From an uncultured Desulfovibrio sp. (lineage in GTDB: Bacteria; Desulfobacterota; Desulfovibrionia; Desulfovibrionales; Desulfovibrionaceae): 62,368 nucleotides of DNA. Below the pieces are notes generated by a model. It saw only the letters and a list, made by a program, of their open reading frames with translations, did not search any database and was not told where the DNA came from. This document shows, in pieces, positions 53,194-62,368 of the stretch. Numbering within the stretch: the stretch's first letter is position 1; the number at the start of each line of letters is the position of its first letter. A program made the position numbers and the translations under genes. The stretch is taken from positions 1 to 62,368 of the forward strand of contig CAJXRQ010000019.1 of assembly GCA_913060505.1 (NCBI GenBank), written 5' to 3'.

Positions 53194-53222
53194 AACAAAA
53201 AAAGGGCCAGAAAACCGGCCCT
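53194..53222 (-). terminator. Terminator of the chemoreceptor gene
   Basis: Stem AGGGCC / GGCCCT (with a further C-G pair) and an AAAA-containing loop, followed on the minus strand by a run of eight T. 26 nt after the receptor stop; may also serve the rightward HAD gene. Confidence 0.8.
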
Positions 53223-53247
53223 CTGCTTTTCATATTGCGCGGTATGG

Positions 53248-55668
53248 CTACTGCTGCATCCGGGCGATAAGATCCTTCAACTCGGCAGCCAGCTTGGCCA
53301 GGGCTTCAATGGCAATCTGCGACTGTTGCATGGCCGTGGCCGTTTCCGAAGAAATCACATTGATCTCGTCCGTGGCGCGGTTGACCTGCTCGCTGGTGGC
53401 CGATTGTTCCTCGGCGGCTGTGGCAATGCTGCGCACCTGATCCGCAGCCTGCTCGACAAGGCTCTTGATCTCTTCCATGGCCTCGCCTGACTGCTGCGCC
53501 AGCTGCGTGCTTTTGCCAACGGCGTCACGCGCCACTTCCGTAGCCTGCACGTTACGCCGCGCCCCATCCTGAATATCCGTAATGGCCTTGCCGACCTGTC
53601 CGGTAGCGTCCATGGTCTTTTCGGCAAGCTTGCGCACCTCGTCCGCAACAACAGCGAATCCTCGTCCGGCCTCTCCGGCCCGGGCGGCCTCAATTGCCGC
53701 GTTTAGTGCCAACAGATTTGTCTGATCGGCGATATCTTCGATAACCTGCATGATGGCCCCGATGTTATCCGTCTGCTGCCCAAGCTGATGCATGCTGTCC
53801 TGAAGTTCCTCGGACCGGGCGTCTACCTGGGCAATCGCACTGATCACTTCCTCTACCAACCCGGAAGCTTCCAAAGCCTTTTCGCGGGTCTCGTCGGCAT
53901 TGGAGGAAGCATCCGAGGCATTGCGCGCCACTTCCAGAACAGTGACGTTCATTTGCTCCATGGCCGTTGCAGTCTCACCGGCACGTTCCTGCTGCACTTG
54001 CGTACCACGTGTGGATTGTTCCACCTGGGCGGAAAGCTCTTCGGCAGCCGACGACAGTTGCTCGGCGATGGAGTCCGCATCACGGGCGGCGCCGACGATG
54101 CTCTCACGCTGGCTCATGGCCACACGTTCACTTTCCTTGATCTGCGTCGTGTCAGTAACGATGGTAAACGCACCGATGACGTGCCCGTCCATATCCTCCA
54201 GCACGGCCGTATCCACGAGGATATCATACCCGCGTCCTTTCTCGCCTTTGCCGCGGGTTTCCTGGCCCACGACAACACTGCGTTCACGGATGCATACTCC
54301 CAGCTGGGTCTGCCTGTTTGCATCACCATAAAGGAACTGGGCGAATTTCATACCCATGAAGTCTTCCGGTTTGCCGGGCTTTTGCAACAGATCCAGTTCC
54401 TGCTGGTTCACGAAAGTAATTTTCTCTTCCAGATCGACCACCACACAAGGGTAGGTCAGATTCCGCAACAGGCCTTCGGAGAAACCGAGCTTTGCCTTGA
54501 GCTCCAGAATCATGGCCCGAACCGCATCGATGGTCTCCCCGATGGCGTCCCTGGCCTCATACGATATTTCGGCATTGAAGTTGCCCTCGGCCACCTCGCC
54601 GGTGAAGTCGGAAAGCCGTTTGAGAGGACGGGAAACCACCCGCACAAGCAACAGAAGTACCGCGACCACGGCGATCAATGCACCGAAAGCCACCAGTATG
54701 TTGGAAAGAAGCAACTTCCTGTCCACACCATGAAAAATCTCGCCCTTGGTCATGGAAAAACCGAATGTCCATCCCCAAGGCTTGAAGTGGCGCAGGAAGA
54801 CTTCCTTCTCGGCTCCATTGAATTCGTATTCAACAATGCCGTTGTCCTCGTTCTTGAATAGGGACCAGAACGGATAATCCGTAAGCGTCTTTGACTCGTA
54901 GGTGGGGTGCAGTATCAACTTGCCTTTGAGGTCAAAAATAAAACCGTATCCGCTGCCCCCTATCTTTGCGGACTCCACGGCGCGCCGGAATTCCGGGGTA
55001 ATTATCTTGCGGCCAACGTAAATGACGCCCACGGTCTTGCCGAAGGGATCCTTGATGGGCTTGTATGCGGTCTGATACCATGCGTTGACCACATAAGCGA
55101 TGCCGTAATAGGTTTCACCGCTGATCACTGTCTTGTACACAGCGCTGTCGGAAGGAATATACGTTCCCACAGCGCGTTGCCCGTTCAGCTTGAGCACGTT
55201 GGTGGAGATACGCAAAAGTTTGTTTGGCAATACCTGAAAAACTGTCGTTGTGCCGCCAACCTGTTTTTGCACCTTGTCCACAAGGTCAAAATTTCCGTTG
55301 ATGACATGGCCGCCGAACTGCAAAGTGGGAATGGTCGCGCTTTCCTTTTCCTTGGTGACCTGATTCACCATATCCACGGTCACGGTGTTTCCCGTATTCA
55401 GATATGGAGTACCGAGCTTTCTTATATCCTCGTCAAGGATGTTAAGGTCCGTCTTGACCTTATCCGACAGTAACGAATGTTGCATCTCCATGAGTCCGTA
55501 GATGCTTTCGGCAAAGGACTGCATGTTGGTTTCGCCCATTTCCGTCAGCGAATCCTTGATCTGGACCTGCGTCACAGTGGTCATGATGAGAATGGCCAGC
55601 GCTACAACGCCGATAGTACCCGTTAGCAACTTGGTCTGGAATGGCATTTTCATAAATCGAGACGACAT
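53248..55668 (-). CDS. Methyl-accepting chemotaxis protein with double Cache sensor and PAS
   Basis: 806 aa. Membrane helix (about 15-32), periplasmic dCache region (about 40-305, with GVIYVGRK and [18 protein letters not shown]), second helix (about 315-340), HAMP (about 345-390), cytoplasmic PAS (about 400-510), and signalling domain with the hairpin tip [20 protein letters not shown]...[15 protein letters not shown]. It signals to CheA/CheW; the ligand is unknown, but dCache receptors usually bind small organic molecules. ATG with GAGGTCAT upstream. Its promoter is upstream at 55753-55781. Confidence 0.93.
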   Translation of the reverse strand: MSSRFMKMPFQTKLLTGTIGVVALAILIMTTVTQVQIKDSLTEMGETNMQSFAESIYGLMEMQHSLLSDKVKTDLNILDEDIRKLGTPYLNTGNTVTVDMVNQVTKEKESATIPTLQFGGHVINGNFDLVDKVQKQVGGTTTVFQVLPNKLLRISTNVLKLNGQRAVGTYIPSDSAVYKTVISGETYYGIAYVVNAWYQTAYKPIKDPFGKTVGVIYVGRKIITPEFRRAVESAKIGGSGYGFIFDLKGKLILHPTYESKTLTDYPFWSLFKNEDNGIVEYEFNGAEKEVFLRHFKPWGWTFGFSMTKGEIFHGVDRKLLLSNILVAFGALIAVVAVLLLLVRVVSRPLKRLSDFTGEVAEGNFNAEISYEARDAIGETIDAVRAMILELKAKLGFSEGLLRNLTYPCVVVDLEEKITFVNQQELDLLQKPGKPEDFMGMKFAQFLYGDANRQTQLGVCIRERSVVVGQETRGKGEKGRGYDILVDTAVLEDMDGHVIGAFTIVTDTTQIKESERVAMSQRESIVGAARDADSIAEQLSSAAEELSAQVEQSTRGTQVQQERAGETATAMEQMNVTVLEVARNASDASSNADETREKALEASGLVEEVISAIAQVDARSEELQDSMHQLGQQTDNIGAIMQVIEDIADQTNLLALNAAIEAARAGEAGRGFAVVADEVRKLAEKTMDATGQVGKAITDIQDGARRNVQATEVARDAVGKSTQLAQQSGEAMEEIKSLVEQAADQVRSIATAAEEQSATSEQVNRATDEINVISSETATAMQQSQIAIEALAKLAAELKDLIARMQQ

Positions 55669-55752
55669 ATGACCTCACTTTTTTCCCACGTCCTGTTCCC
55701 CCACGCGTTTGTTTCGCAACGAACAGGAAACACAAAAATTTTTCTATTTTGA

Positions 55753-55781
55753 ATAGTACTGAGAGAGATTTGTAGTGTCAA
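55753..55781 (-). promoter_or_regulatory. Sigma-70 promoter of the chemoreceptor gene
   Basis: On the minus strand TTGACA (55776-55781), exact 17-nt spacer, TACTAT (55753-55758). About 85 nt upstream of the receptor ATG. Confidence 0.65.
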
Positions 55782-55835
55782 ATCATTATGTTCTGTTCAG
55801 CGTGATAATAAAACGCCTACGGACAGGAGGGAAAA

Positions 55836-56990
55836 TCAGGCCAGAAAAGCTGCCGCCACAGCCCCGGCAAAGACAACAGGCAGAACGTCAATACGCATGC
55901 GCAAAGCAACGAAAGCACCCAAGGCCACAATCACGGACGGAACATCCCATTGGATCTCCAACAGGAACCGCCCGGCAACGGCAGCCATCAGGCCAACGAG
56001 AGAAACAAGGCTCCCCTTGAGAGCCCGGCGAGCGACGGAAGAAGAGGCCAGACGGCCATACAGGGGAGTGGAGCCCAAGAGAATAAGCAGGGAAGGAGTA
56101 AAAACAGCGACCGTAGCGACAAATGCCCCGAACAGTCCTCGGAGGGCATAGCCCACGAATGTGGCAGTCATGACGATGGGGCCGGGCGTGATCTGCCCGA
56201 GTGCAATACCGTCCATAAGCATGGAAGGATCAAGCCAGCCCCGGACCTCGACAATCTCATGCAGCATGAGCGGCAGGGAAACATACCCGCCGCCGAATGC
56301 GAACAAATCGATCTTGAACATCACGGCGGCAAGGGCTGCCAATTGCGGAGTCAGCCAATACAGTGTGGCGATGCCTATTCCCGCGAACAAGGCCAGCACA
56401 ATGGCCGCCGTCACATGATTGCAGGGGGAGTCATCCCTGGGCAGCGATGTGTTTTCGGACGCCTCTCCCCGAAACAGAAAAACAGCCAGCACACAGGAAG
56501 CCACCAGAGCCACGATGGGATTGTTGCCGAAGAAAAGCCACAAGGCAGTACCCAAGGCCAGCAACCGTTCGACCAGTCCCGTAAGATAGCGGCGGGAAAA
56601 ATCCACGGACGCATGCAGAATGAGCGCTACCACTACGGCTTGCAGGCCGGAGAACATTCTGGAAACCCAGGCCACGTCCCCCGAAGAAAAATACACGAAA
56701 GAGAGGATGAGCATAAGCAGAAACGCGGGCAGGGAAAAGCCGATATATGCAGCCAAAGCGCCCGGAGCGCCCCGCGAACGCATGCCCACGTACGCAGCCA
56801 TCTGCATGGCCGTAGCACCGGGCACCATCTGGGTCACGGCCATTCCGAACCCGAAGGTCCGTTCGTCCAGCCAATGATGGCGTGACACGGCTTCCCGGCG
56901 CATATAGGGAATCATCGCCGGTCCGCCGAATGCGGTCATGCCGAGACGCAGAAAGGTAAAAAACAACCGAGACAGCGATGGTCGCTTCAT
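55836..56990 (-). CDS. chrA: Chromate transporter family protein ChrA
   Basis: 384 aa with ten to twelve hydrophobic segments in two homologous halves (bidomain CHR protein). Each half has a family signature: FLRLGMTAFGGPAMIPYMRRE and MFKIDLFAFGGGYVSLPLM, with MVPGATAMQ and QITPGPIVM. The family exports chromate or, in many anaerobes, transports other oxyanions. ATG 56990 has GGAGGTCCGGC upstream. Divergent from the PerM gene; alone on its strand. Confidence 0.9.
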   Translation of the reverse strand: MKRPSLSRLFFTFLRLGMTAFGGPAMIPYMRREAVSRHHWLDERTFGFGMAVTQMVPGATAMQMAAYVGMRSRGAPGALAAYIGFSLPAFLLMLILSFVYFSSGDVAWVSRMFSGLQAVVVALILHASVDFSRRYLTGLVERLLALGTALWLFFGNNPIVALVASCVLAVFLFRGEASENTSLPRDDSPCNHVTAAIVLALFAGIGIATLYWLTPQLAALAAVMFKIDLFAFGGGYVSLPLMLHEIVEVRGWLDPSMLMDGIALGQITPGPIVMTATFVGYALRGLFGAFVATVAVFTPSLLILLGSTPLYGRLASSSVARRALKGSLVSLVGLMAAVAGRFLLEIQWDVPSVIVALGAFVALRMRIDVLPVVFAGAVAAAFLA

Positions 56991-57115
56991 GCCGGACCTC
57001 CGGGCATAAGGTGCCACGCAAGGGACGTGTAATGCAAGCGCTCGCCGCAGTTGAGAAAAGCACGCCATCCTGCTACCAGTAAACACTATTGAAAACCATC
57101 AACACGGCGGAAACC

Positions 57116-58282
57116 ATGTTTGACGACAACAAGCCTTACACCTTTGACCGCGTAGTGCGCCTGACGCTCGGCGCGGCCGTGCTCTGGGCCGGTTTCAGCC
57201 TGATAGCCTCCCTGAGCGATGCCCTGCTGCCCTTTGTGGGAGCGTTGGTGCTGGCCTATCTGCTCAATCCGCTTGTGGAGCTCACGCAACGGGTCGTCCG
57301 CTCCCGGCCTCTGGCCATATTCCTCTCCCTTGCCATTTTACTGGGGCTTGCCGTACTGGCCGGATGGATTGTCATTCCCATGGTTATTTCCGAATTAACT
57401 GCCATGGGCAAAACCCTTTCCGAGTTGATCAACAACTCCGCCGTGGCGCAACGGGCTGCGGACCGGCTCCCGGCAGACTTGTGGCAGGCTGTGCGTGATT
57501 TTGCGGCCCGGGACGATGTGCGCCAATTCTTCAGCGAATCCGGGCTGGCGTCCCTGCTGCAATCCGCAGCAAAAAAAGCCCTGCCCGGCGCATGGCACAT
57601 ACTCAGTTCAACGGCCCATATTCTCTTCACCCTGCTCGGACTGGTGGCTGTGCTCCTGTACCTGATCTTCATACTTATGGACTTCGGGAAATTCCGGGAC
57701 AACTGGACCAACTATATCCCGGCCGGTTATCGAAATGCGGTGACGGAATTTTTCGACGAATTCACCGGCGCCATGAATCGCTATTTCCGCACACAGGTGC
57801 TCATCGCGCTGATCATGGGTATCATCTTCGCAATCGGTTTCAGCATTGCAGGGCTGCCGCTGGCCGTTGTTCTGGGCATGTTCACCGGCTTGCTGAACAT
57901 TGTGCCCTATCTCCAAATAGCCGGATTGATTCCCGCCTTCATTCTGGCCGGGCTGGACGCCATCATTGCAGGCCACGGTTTTTTGTATGGTATGGTCCCC
58001 ATAGCCGTGGTTTTTGCCGTGGCCCAGACTTTACAGGATATGGTGCTTGTGCCCCGCCTGCAGGGGAAAGCCATGGGCCTCTCCCCATGGCTGATTCTGC
58101 TGTCGCTTTCAGTGTGGGGAAATTTGCTGGGATTCCTGGGCCTGCTCATGGCCCTGCCCATGACCATGCTCTGCCTGACCTATTATCAACGCTACCTCAA
58201 GAAGACGGAGCTTCCGAAAACTCGGGGCACCGATGCGGCAAGTCCAGCGCAGGGGCCCCTTCCATCTCAAACGGAAGAATGA
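57116..58282 (+). CDS. AI-2E family (PerM-type) transporter
   Basis: 388 aa with seven to eight membrane helices. Family features include ALVLAYLLNPLVELTQ, the EFFDEFTGAMNRYFRTQVLIAL and MGIIFAIGFSIAGLPLAV segments and TLQDMVLVPRLQGKAMGLSPW. Members may export autoinducer-2 or Na+/H+; the substrate here is unknown. ATG 57116 was chosen (upstream GGCGGAAACC); a TTG at 57089 is weak. The 3' end overlaps the convergent kinase gene by 86 bp. Confidence 0.85.
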   Translation: MFDDNKPYTFDRVVRLTLGAAVLWAGFSLIASLSDALLPFVGALVLAYLLNPLVELTQRVVRSRPLAIFLSLAILLGLAVLAGWIVIPMVISELTAMGKTLSELINNSAVAQRAADRLPADLWQAVRDFAARDDVRQFFSESGLASLLQSAAKKALPGAWHILSSTAHILFTLLGLVAVLLYLIFILMDFGKFRDNWTNYIPAGYRNAVTEFFDEFTGAMNRYFRTQVLIALIMGIIFAIGFSIAGLPLAVVLGMFTGLLNIVPYLQIAGLIPAFILAGLDAIIAGHGFLYGMVPIAVVFAVAQTLQDMVLVPRLQGKAMGLSPWLILLSLSVWGNLLGFLGLLMALPMTMLCLTYYQRYLKKTELPKTRGTDAASPAQGPLPSQTEE

Positions 58283-59669
58283 AAAAAAATTCATTGCCGT
58301 ATTCGTGGGCAATATAACCGACCTCGCCCCGGTGCAATTCCACCACCTGGCGCACGAAAAACAGTCCATGCCCGGTTCCGGCTTCATCCGGCTCGTTCAA
58401 AGCCCGAAAGCCGGGCTGAAACACCTCCAGAGGGTCCAACAGGGACAGCGGCTTCCCCGTGGTCAATACATACATGCGGATGCCGTCCATACCCGGTGCA
58501 AAATGGCCTTTTACCATTTTCCAGCCATAGGACATGAACGCCCCGTTTCGACCATCCGGAAGATCCACTGGGCGCGTGTATTTGACCGCGTTGGAAAACA
58601 GGTTGGCAAACACCTGTGAGAGCAGTCCGATATCCACCATCATGCGAATGATCTGATCCGCCGGAGCACCGCCGAGGGTCATGTCCAGCAGGACACCGCG
58701 TTCCTCCAGCCGGGGCAGGTAGCGGCGGAGTTGCGGTTCGACTATCTGGCTACGCAAATTGCACGGCCGCTTTTCAAGCACATAGCGTCCTTCTTCAAAG
58801 TGTCGCCGCCGAAGCAAGGTCTCCAGAAACATACTGGTCTGCACGTAATGCCGGTAGATTTCGTCAAACTTTTCTTTCATGCCCCCATAAACATCACGGA
58901 TGCGATGAGCGCATACCATGCAACCGCTCTCTTTCTTCTCCCTGCCGAGGGCTTGCATCTCGTCACCCAGCCTGTCCAGAGAAACGATCATGCGCCGCAG
59001 TTGATTGAAATAGAGCTTGAAGTACATGTTGGGAACAATGACATTGTGCCCGATGTCCTCCACAAGATTGCGGATAAATCCCAAATGTTCGCGGTTCCTG
59101 TCCCGCAGCAGCCGGTTATGCAATTGGAACCCCACCCGGTTCACATACTTTTCCAGGAACAACCGGTCAGAATCACCCAACCGTTTTGTGCCGCGAAACA
59201 CGAAATTCCCGATAATGTTTTCCGGCGGACGAAAAGGGAGAAGATCATTATAGTCCGGATTGCAATGCACCGGCAGAAACAAATAATCTCCATCCTGCAC
59301 GATACCCACTCCCACCTGCTCATCCCAATCGCGAATGGCAGGAAAATCACCGTCAAATCCGGAAGTACGCCCGACCAAAACGAAATTATCCTCATCCTCC
59401 AACACATAAAGGCAGGACTCCAGCCCGAACATCATCCGGGGAATGGCCATGCAGGTGTCATAAAAAAGCTCGCGACCGCGAAATTCCTGGCTCAGATCAA
59501 AAAAGATGTTCAGAGCACGGACCTGATCCAGCGAAAAATCGTAATGTCCGTAGTCTTCCATCTTGGTCCGGACTCGCTTGTCTACAAAATTCGCGCGGGC
59601 TTTTGAAGAAATGAAACAGACTTCAGATTCAGAAGTCGGCCCGTTTTCGGGTGGGTCCGATGTGTTCAT
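58197..59669 (-). CDS. Histidine-kinase-like signalling protein with degenerate H-box and G1
   Basis: 490 aa, cytoplasmic. A GAF-like region (about 55-205) binds an unknown signal. The dimerisation region has IGHNVIVPNM, where His and Pro keep the H-x4-P spacing but the usual neighbouring Glu/Asp is Asn. N-box NLFSNAVKYT is intact and a late GTGHGLFFV G2 box is present, but the G1 Asp-x-Gly is replaced (VLTTGKPLSLL). A CMVCAH Cys pair sits mid-protein. It may be an inactive or atypical kinase. ATG 59669 has GGAGGCGGC upstream. Its last 29 codons are antisense to the PerM gene. Confidence 0.75.
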   Translation of the reverse strand: MNTSDPPENGPTSESEVCFISSKARANFVDKRVRTKMEDYGHYDFSLDQVRALNIFFDLSQEFRGRELFYDTCMAIPRMMFGLESCLYVLEDEDNFVLVGRTSGFDGDFPAIRDWDEQVGVGIVQDGDYLFLPVHCNPDYNDLLPFRPPENIIGNFVFRGTKRLGDSDRLFLEKYVNRVGFQLHNRLLRDRNREHLGFIRNLVEDIGHNVIVPNMYFKLYFNQLRRMIVSLDRLGDEMQALGREKKESGCMVCAHRIRDVYGGMKEKFDEIYRHYVQTSMFLETLLRRRHFEEGRYVLEKRPCNLRSQIVEPQLRRYLPRLEERGVLLDMTLGGAPADQIIRMMVDIGLLSQVFANLFSNAVKYTRPVDLPDGRNGAFMSYGWKMVKGHFAPGMDGIRMYVLTTGKPLSLLDPLEVFQPGFRALNEPDEAGTGHGLFFVRQVVELHRGEVGYIAHEYGNEFFFILPFEMEGAPALDLPHRCPEFSEAPSS

Positions 59670-59756
59670 GCCGCCTCCATGACTATACGATGGTCGGGGT
59701 TTACCCAATCGTATACCCCGACCACCGTAACCTGACAAGGACAGCTGATAAAAAAC

Positions 59757-60851
59757 TTACATCAGAATGTTGAAAAGATAGCCCACCAGCAAAATACCGC
59801 AGCCAACCACCGAGGCGAACACAGCAATGAGCCGAACCTTGAGTACCTTTTTGAGCATGAGCATTTCAGGCAGGGAAAGAGCCACAACGGACATCATGAA
59901 CGCAAGGGCCGTTCCGAGTGCCGCACCTTTGCCGATAAGGGCATAAATGACCGGGACGATACCGGCGGCGTTCGTATACATGGGGATACCGATGACAACG
60001 GCCATCGGCACGGACCACCATGCGCTCCGGCCCATGAGTCCGGCCATGAATTCCTGCGGCACATAACCATGAATGGCCGCACCGATGGCAATCCCGGCAA
60101 CCACGTACAACCAGACCTTGCTGACGATATCATGCACGGCGGTCAGTCCGGCACGAACTCGATCAGAAGGCGTGAGGCGCCCCTGAGCAACACCGCCACC
60201 CATGGAAAGCTGGTTGCGCACCCAATCCTGCAACTGGTCTTCCATGCCCAACCGGCCGATAATCCATCCGGCGGCGATGGCAACACACAGTCCGGTCACG
60301 GCATACAGTACGGCAACTTTCCAGCCGAACATGCCGTAAAGCAGGACCAAGGCCAGTTCATTGACCATGGGAGAAGCGATGAGAAAGGAGAACGTCACAC
60401 CCAACGGCACCCCTGCCGTAACGAATCCCACAAACAGCGGTACGGCAGAACAGGAGCAAAACGGTGTGACAACGCCCAACGCTGCTCCCATGACGTTGCC
60501 GACAAATTCCGTTCTGCCGGCCAACAACCGGCGCGTGTTCTCAGGCGTGAAAAACGAACGAAGGATGCCGACTCCATAGACGACCAGTACCAACAGCATG
60601 AGTACCTTCGGCGTGTCGTACACGAAAAAGGCCACAGCCTCGCCAAGATGGGTTCCGGCCTCAAGCCCCAACAGGCTCTCGGAAAACCAGTGTGCGAAAG
60701 GCTTGAGCTGCATATACATGGCAAGCCATGCGCCCACGCCCAACACCGTAACCGCAATAATGGAAACAAGGCTCCACTGTCTGGCCGCAGATTTCTGCTC
60801 GCCGCTCATACAGGCGCATGGCTCTTGCGGCGCCATCTTCAGATTCTGCAT
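59757..60851 (-). CDS. ArsP/DUF318-type membrane permease
   Basis: 364 aa with about eight to ten hydrophobic segments. The TPFCSCSAVPLFVGF motif and a second-half repeat (IPMYTNAAGIVPVIYAL) identify the predicted permease family COG0701, known in part as ArsP (methylarsenite efflux). A Cys-containing N-terminus (EPCACMSGE) may bind metal. ATG 60851 is 4 nt after the ArsR-type regulator's stop, so both form one operon; a metal(loid) efflux role is inferred from this. Confidence 0.87.
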   Translation of the reverse strand: MQNLKMAPQEPCACMSGEQKSAARQWSLVSIIAVTVLGVGAWLAMYMQLKPFAHWFSESLLGLEAGTHLGEAVAFFVYDTPKVLMLLVLVVYGVGILRSFFTPENTRRLLAGRTEFVGNVMGAALGVVTPFCSCSAVPLFVGFVTAGVPLGVTFSFLIASPMVNELALVLLYGMFGWKVAVLYAVTGLCVAIAAGWIIGRLGMEDQLQDWVRNQLSMGGGVAQGRLTPSDRVRAGLTAVHDIVSKVWLYVVAGIAIGAAIHGYVPQEFMAGLMGRSAWWSVPMAVVIGIPMYTNAAGIVPVIYALIGKGAALGTALAFMMSVVALSLPEMLMLKKVLKVRLIAVFASVVGCGILLVGYLFNILM

Positions 60852-60855
60852 ATCC

Positions 60856-61158
60856 CTACCTTTCTTTCCGCTGTTTCTTGTTGATGACACAATCAAGCAA
60901 CGAAGCCACGCACCCCAATTCAAGAGAATAATAGGCCCAGTTTCCCTGCTTGCGGGAAGCCAGCACACCGGCCTTTTTCAACACGGCCAGATGCCGTGAA
61001 ACCGTGGACATATCGAGTCCGACCAATTCCTGCAGCTCGCAAACGCACCGTTCTCCGCCTGCAAGGGAATGAACCATGCGCAAGCGGGCCGGGTGTCCCA
61101 GCGCCTTGAACACTTCTGCGCAACCTTCAAACTGATTTTCCGTAATAATCGGTTCCAT
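60856..61158 (-). CDS. ArsR-family metalloregulator
   Basis: 100 aa winged helix-turn-helix. The metal box ERCVCEL matches the ELCVCDL motif of ArsR/SmtB proteins, which sense As(III), Sb(III) or other soft metals through Cys. The recognition helix region is LDMSTVSRHLAVLKKAG. It would repress its own operon and the downstream permease until metal binds. A near-perfect dyad lies 46 bp upstream of the start. Confidence 0.92.
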   Translation of the reverse strand: MEPIITENQFEGCAEVFKALGHPARLRMVHSLAGGERCVCELQELVGLDMSTVSRHLAVLKKAGVLASRKQGNWAYYSLELGCVASLLDCVINKKQRKER

Positions 61159-61203
61159 ACGTTCGACCCTTTTCTATCTTTCCGGGTACAGATGTCCCGT
61201 TCA

Positions 61204-61231
61204 ATTTGTATATTTGGCAAAATATGCAAAT
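61204..61231. promoter_or_regulatory. Dyad operator of the ArsR-type regulator
   Basis: A 28-bp near-perfect palindrome with outer blocks ATTTG...CAAAT and inner ATATTT...AAATAT, differing at only two symmetric pairs. A minus-strand TTGACG (61242-61247) with 17-nt spacing puts the -10 (TATTTT) inside the dyad, so the binding site would block transcription. Confidence 0.7.
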
Positions 61232-61327
61232 AGGTCAAAGTCGTCAATAAAAAAATCTCGACCAGAGCCGGATTTACCATCGCGCAAAATTATGCGAAGG
61301 TGCGCGCACATTCCACAGGGAGCCGAC

Positions 61328-62368
61328 ATGACAGCGAATAAGGAAGAAATAATTCTCGTGCATGTGACCGGGCAGGACCGCCCGGGCTTGACCGCCAGCC
61401 TGACATCCGTCCTCGCGGACTACGGGGTCGACATTCTGGATATCGGCCAGACCATCATCCATGATTTCCTGACGCTCGGCATCCTCATACGCCTGCCTGT
61501 CGACCCGCAGCCCGTACTCAAGGACATGCTCTTTACCGCCCACGAACTGGGCGTGAACATGAAGCTGCACCCTCTGGCACCGGAAAAATACGAAGCATGG
61601 GTAGCTGCGGCCAACCGCACCCGCCACATCGTGACTCTGCTGGCCCGGCATATTTCCTCGGAACAAGTGGCCGCGGTCGCCTCGGTCATGCGCAACAACG
61701 GGCTGAACATCGATACCATCCATCGCCTTTCCGGACGCATGCCGCTGGACAGCGACCTTTCCCTCTCGCGAGCCTGCGTGGAATTCTCAGTTCGCGGCGC
61801 TCCCGAAGACGCTTCGGAAATTCGCAGTCAACTGCTGGAGCTTTCCGCAAAAGTGGGTGCAGACATCGCCTTTCAGGAAGACAACATCTTCCGCCGCAAC
61901 CGGAGGCTGGTAGCCTTTGACATGGATTCCACCCTGATCCAGGCCGAAGTCATCGATGAGCTTGCCAAAGAGGCCGGTGTCGGCGATCAGGTGGCCGCCA
62001 TCACGGAGCGTGCCATGCGCGGAGAGCTGGATTTCAAGCAGAGCCTTGCCAAGCGCCTGTCTCTGCTGAAAGGATTGGATGAATCAGTACTGGAGCGCGT
62101 CCATGAACGCCTGCCCATGACCGAAGGAGCCGAACGCCTCATTCGCGTTCTTAAATCGCTGGGATACCGCATCGCCATTCTTTCCGGCGGATTCACCTAT
62201 TTCGGAGAACGGCTTCAGGAACGGCTGGGGGTGGACCATGTGTACGCCAACCAGTTGGAAATCAAGAACGGCAAGCTCACCGGCAAGGCCGAAGGCGACA
62301 TTGTGGACGCCTCCAAAAAGGCCGAATTACTGCGCACCATCGCGGAAAAGGAAGGCATCAGCCTGCAA
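61328..62368 (+). CDS. serB: Phosphoserine phosphatase SerB with N-terminal ACT domains (partial, 3' end outside window)
   Basis: 347 codons are visible with no stop, so the gene runs past the window edge. The first about 170 residues form two ACT-like domains (ILVHVTGQDRPGLTASLTSVLADYG, given as VTGQDRPGLTASL). The HAD catalytic part begins at VAFDMDSTL with nucleophile D198 and general acid D200; motif II is ILSGGF and KL.. basic segment KAELLRTIA follows. The GDGAND motif would come just beyond the edge. RBS AGGGAGCCGAC before ATG 61328. It hydrolyses phosphoserine, the last step of serine synthesis, with ACT control likely by serine. Confidence 0.93.
   Translation, partial: MTANKEEIILVHVTGQDRPGLTASLTSVLADYGVDILDIGQTIIHDFLTLGILIRLPVDPQPVLKDMLFTAHELGVNMKLHPLAPEKYEAWVAAANRTRHIVTLLARHISSEQVAAVASVMRNNGLNIDTIHRLSGRMPLDSDLSLSRACVEFSVRGAPEDASEIRSQLLELSAKVGADIAFQEDNIFRRNRRLVAFDMDSTLIQAEVIDELAKEAGVGDQVAAITERAMRGELDFKQSLAKRLSLLKGLDESVLERVHERLPMTEGAERLIRVLKSLGYRIAILSGGFTYFGERLQERLGVDHVYANQLEIKNGKLTGKAEGDIVDASKKAELLRTIAEKEGISLQ

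Noticed and set aside
1..62368. CRISPR arrays, tRNA or rRNA genes, insertion sequences
   Set aside because: No regularly spaced repeats, no cloverleaf with a T-loop consensus, no rRNA-like stretch and no transposase were seen on either strand.

Overview
The window is a stretch of chromosome from a sulfate-reducing Desulfovibrionaceae bacterium, of the Desulfovibrio / Pseudodesulfovibrio type. The main evidence is a complete dsrMKJOP operon at about 8.1-13.9 kb. Supporting evidence is a selenocysteine-containing SelD, many two-component and c-di-GMP proteins, sigma-54 type promoter architecture and a flagellar motor gene set. No rRNA, tRNA, CRISPR array, insertion sequence or prophage was found. 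The only nearly phage-like gene is a CI/LexA-like regulator at 44.1 kb. Genes are dense, often overlap by 4 nt, and are separated by clear Rho-independent terminators.

Layout, first half. 0-8 kb: signalling block (partial hybrid kinase, HDOD protein, second hybrid kinase, VOC protein, PAS-GGDEF cyclase). 8-13.9 kb: RsbRD-like gene plus dsrMKJOP, the membrane complex that links menaquinone and the cytoplasmic DsrC/DsrAB sulfite-reduction cycle, with a possible Rex/HcpR-type site in front. 14-26.3 kb: housekeeping genes (trmI, a radical SAM protein, rng, queH, hemW, rnhA, nfo, ftsEX, a SPOR lipoprotein, ihfA, a HIT protein), broken up by two decayed genes and a long hairpin repeat. 26.3-32.7 kb: a candidate structured RNA, then a leftward run of selD and four nucleotide-sugar genes (two aminotransferases, an acetyltransferase, a membrane 4,6-dehydratase). 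selD is read through an in-frame TGA and therefore appears split in a plain six-frame translation.

Layout, second half. 32.8-41.8 kb: unknown Ser-rich protein, amidohydrolase, lepB, lepA, a MacAB-like exporter with a YkgJ-type protein. 41.9-46.9 kb: hflKC, the CI/LexA-like regulator, panB and a nucleoside-recognition membrane protein. 46.9-47.5 kb: a sigma-54 type promoter with an upstream dyad and a terminator, enclosing a transcript of about 430 nt with no recognisable product. 47.5-53.2 kb: a 51-aa protein, bactofilin, a cNMP-binding protein fused to a FliG-C-like domain directly ahead of motAB, then small housekeeping genes (rlmH, a HAD protein). 53.2-62.4 kb: chemoreceptor, chrA, a PerM-type transporter, a degenerate kinase that overlaps it tail to tail, an ArsR-permease pair, and serB cut by the window end.

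The most unusual items are the cNMP/FliG-C fusion in the motor operon, the sigma-54 transcript of unknown function, the candidate ncRNA at 26.5 kb, the Sec-containing SelD, and the LexA-like regulator whose catalytic Lys is replaced by Arg. All function calls rest on sequence recognition by eye; no database search was possible.
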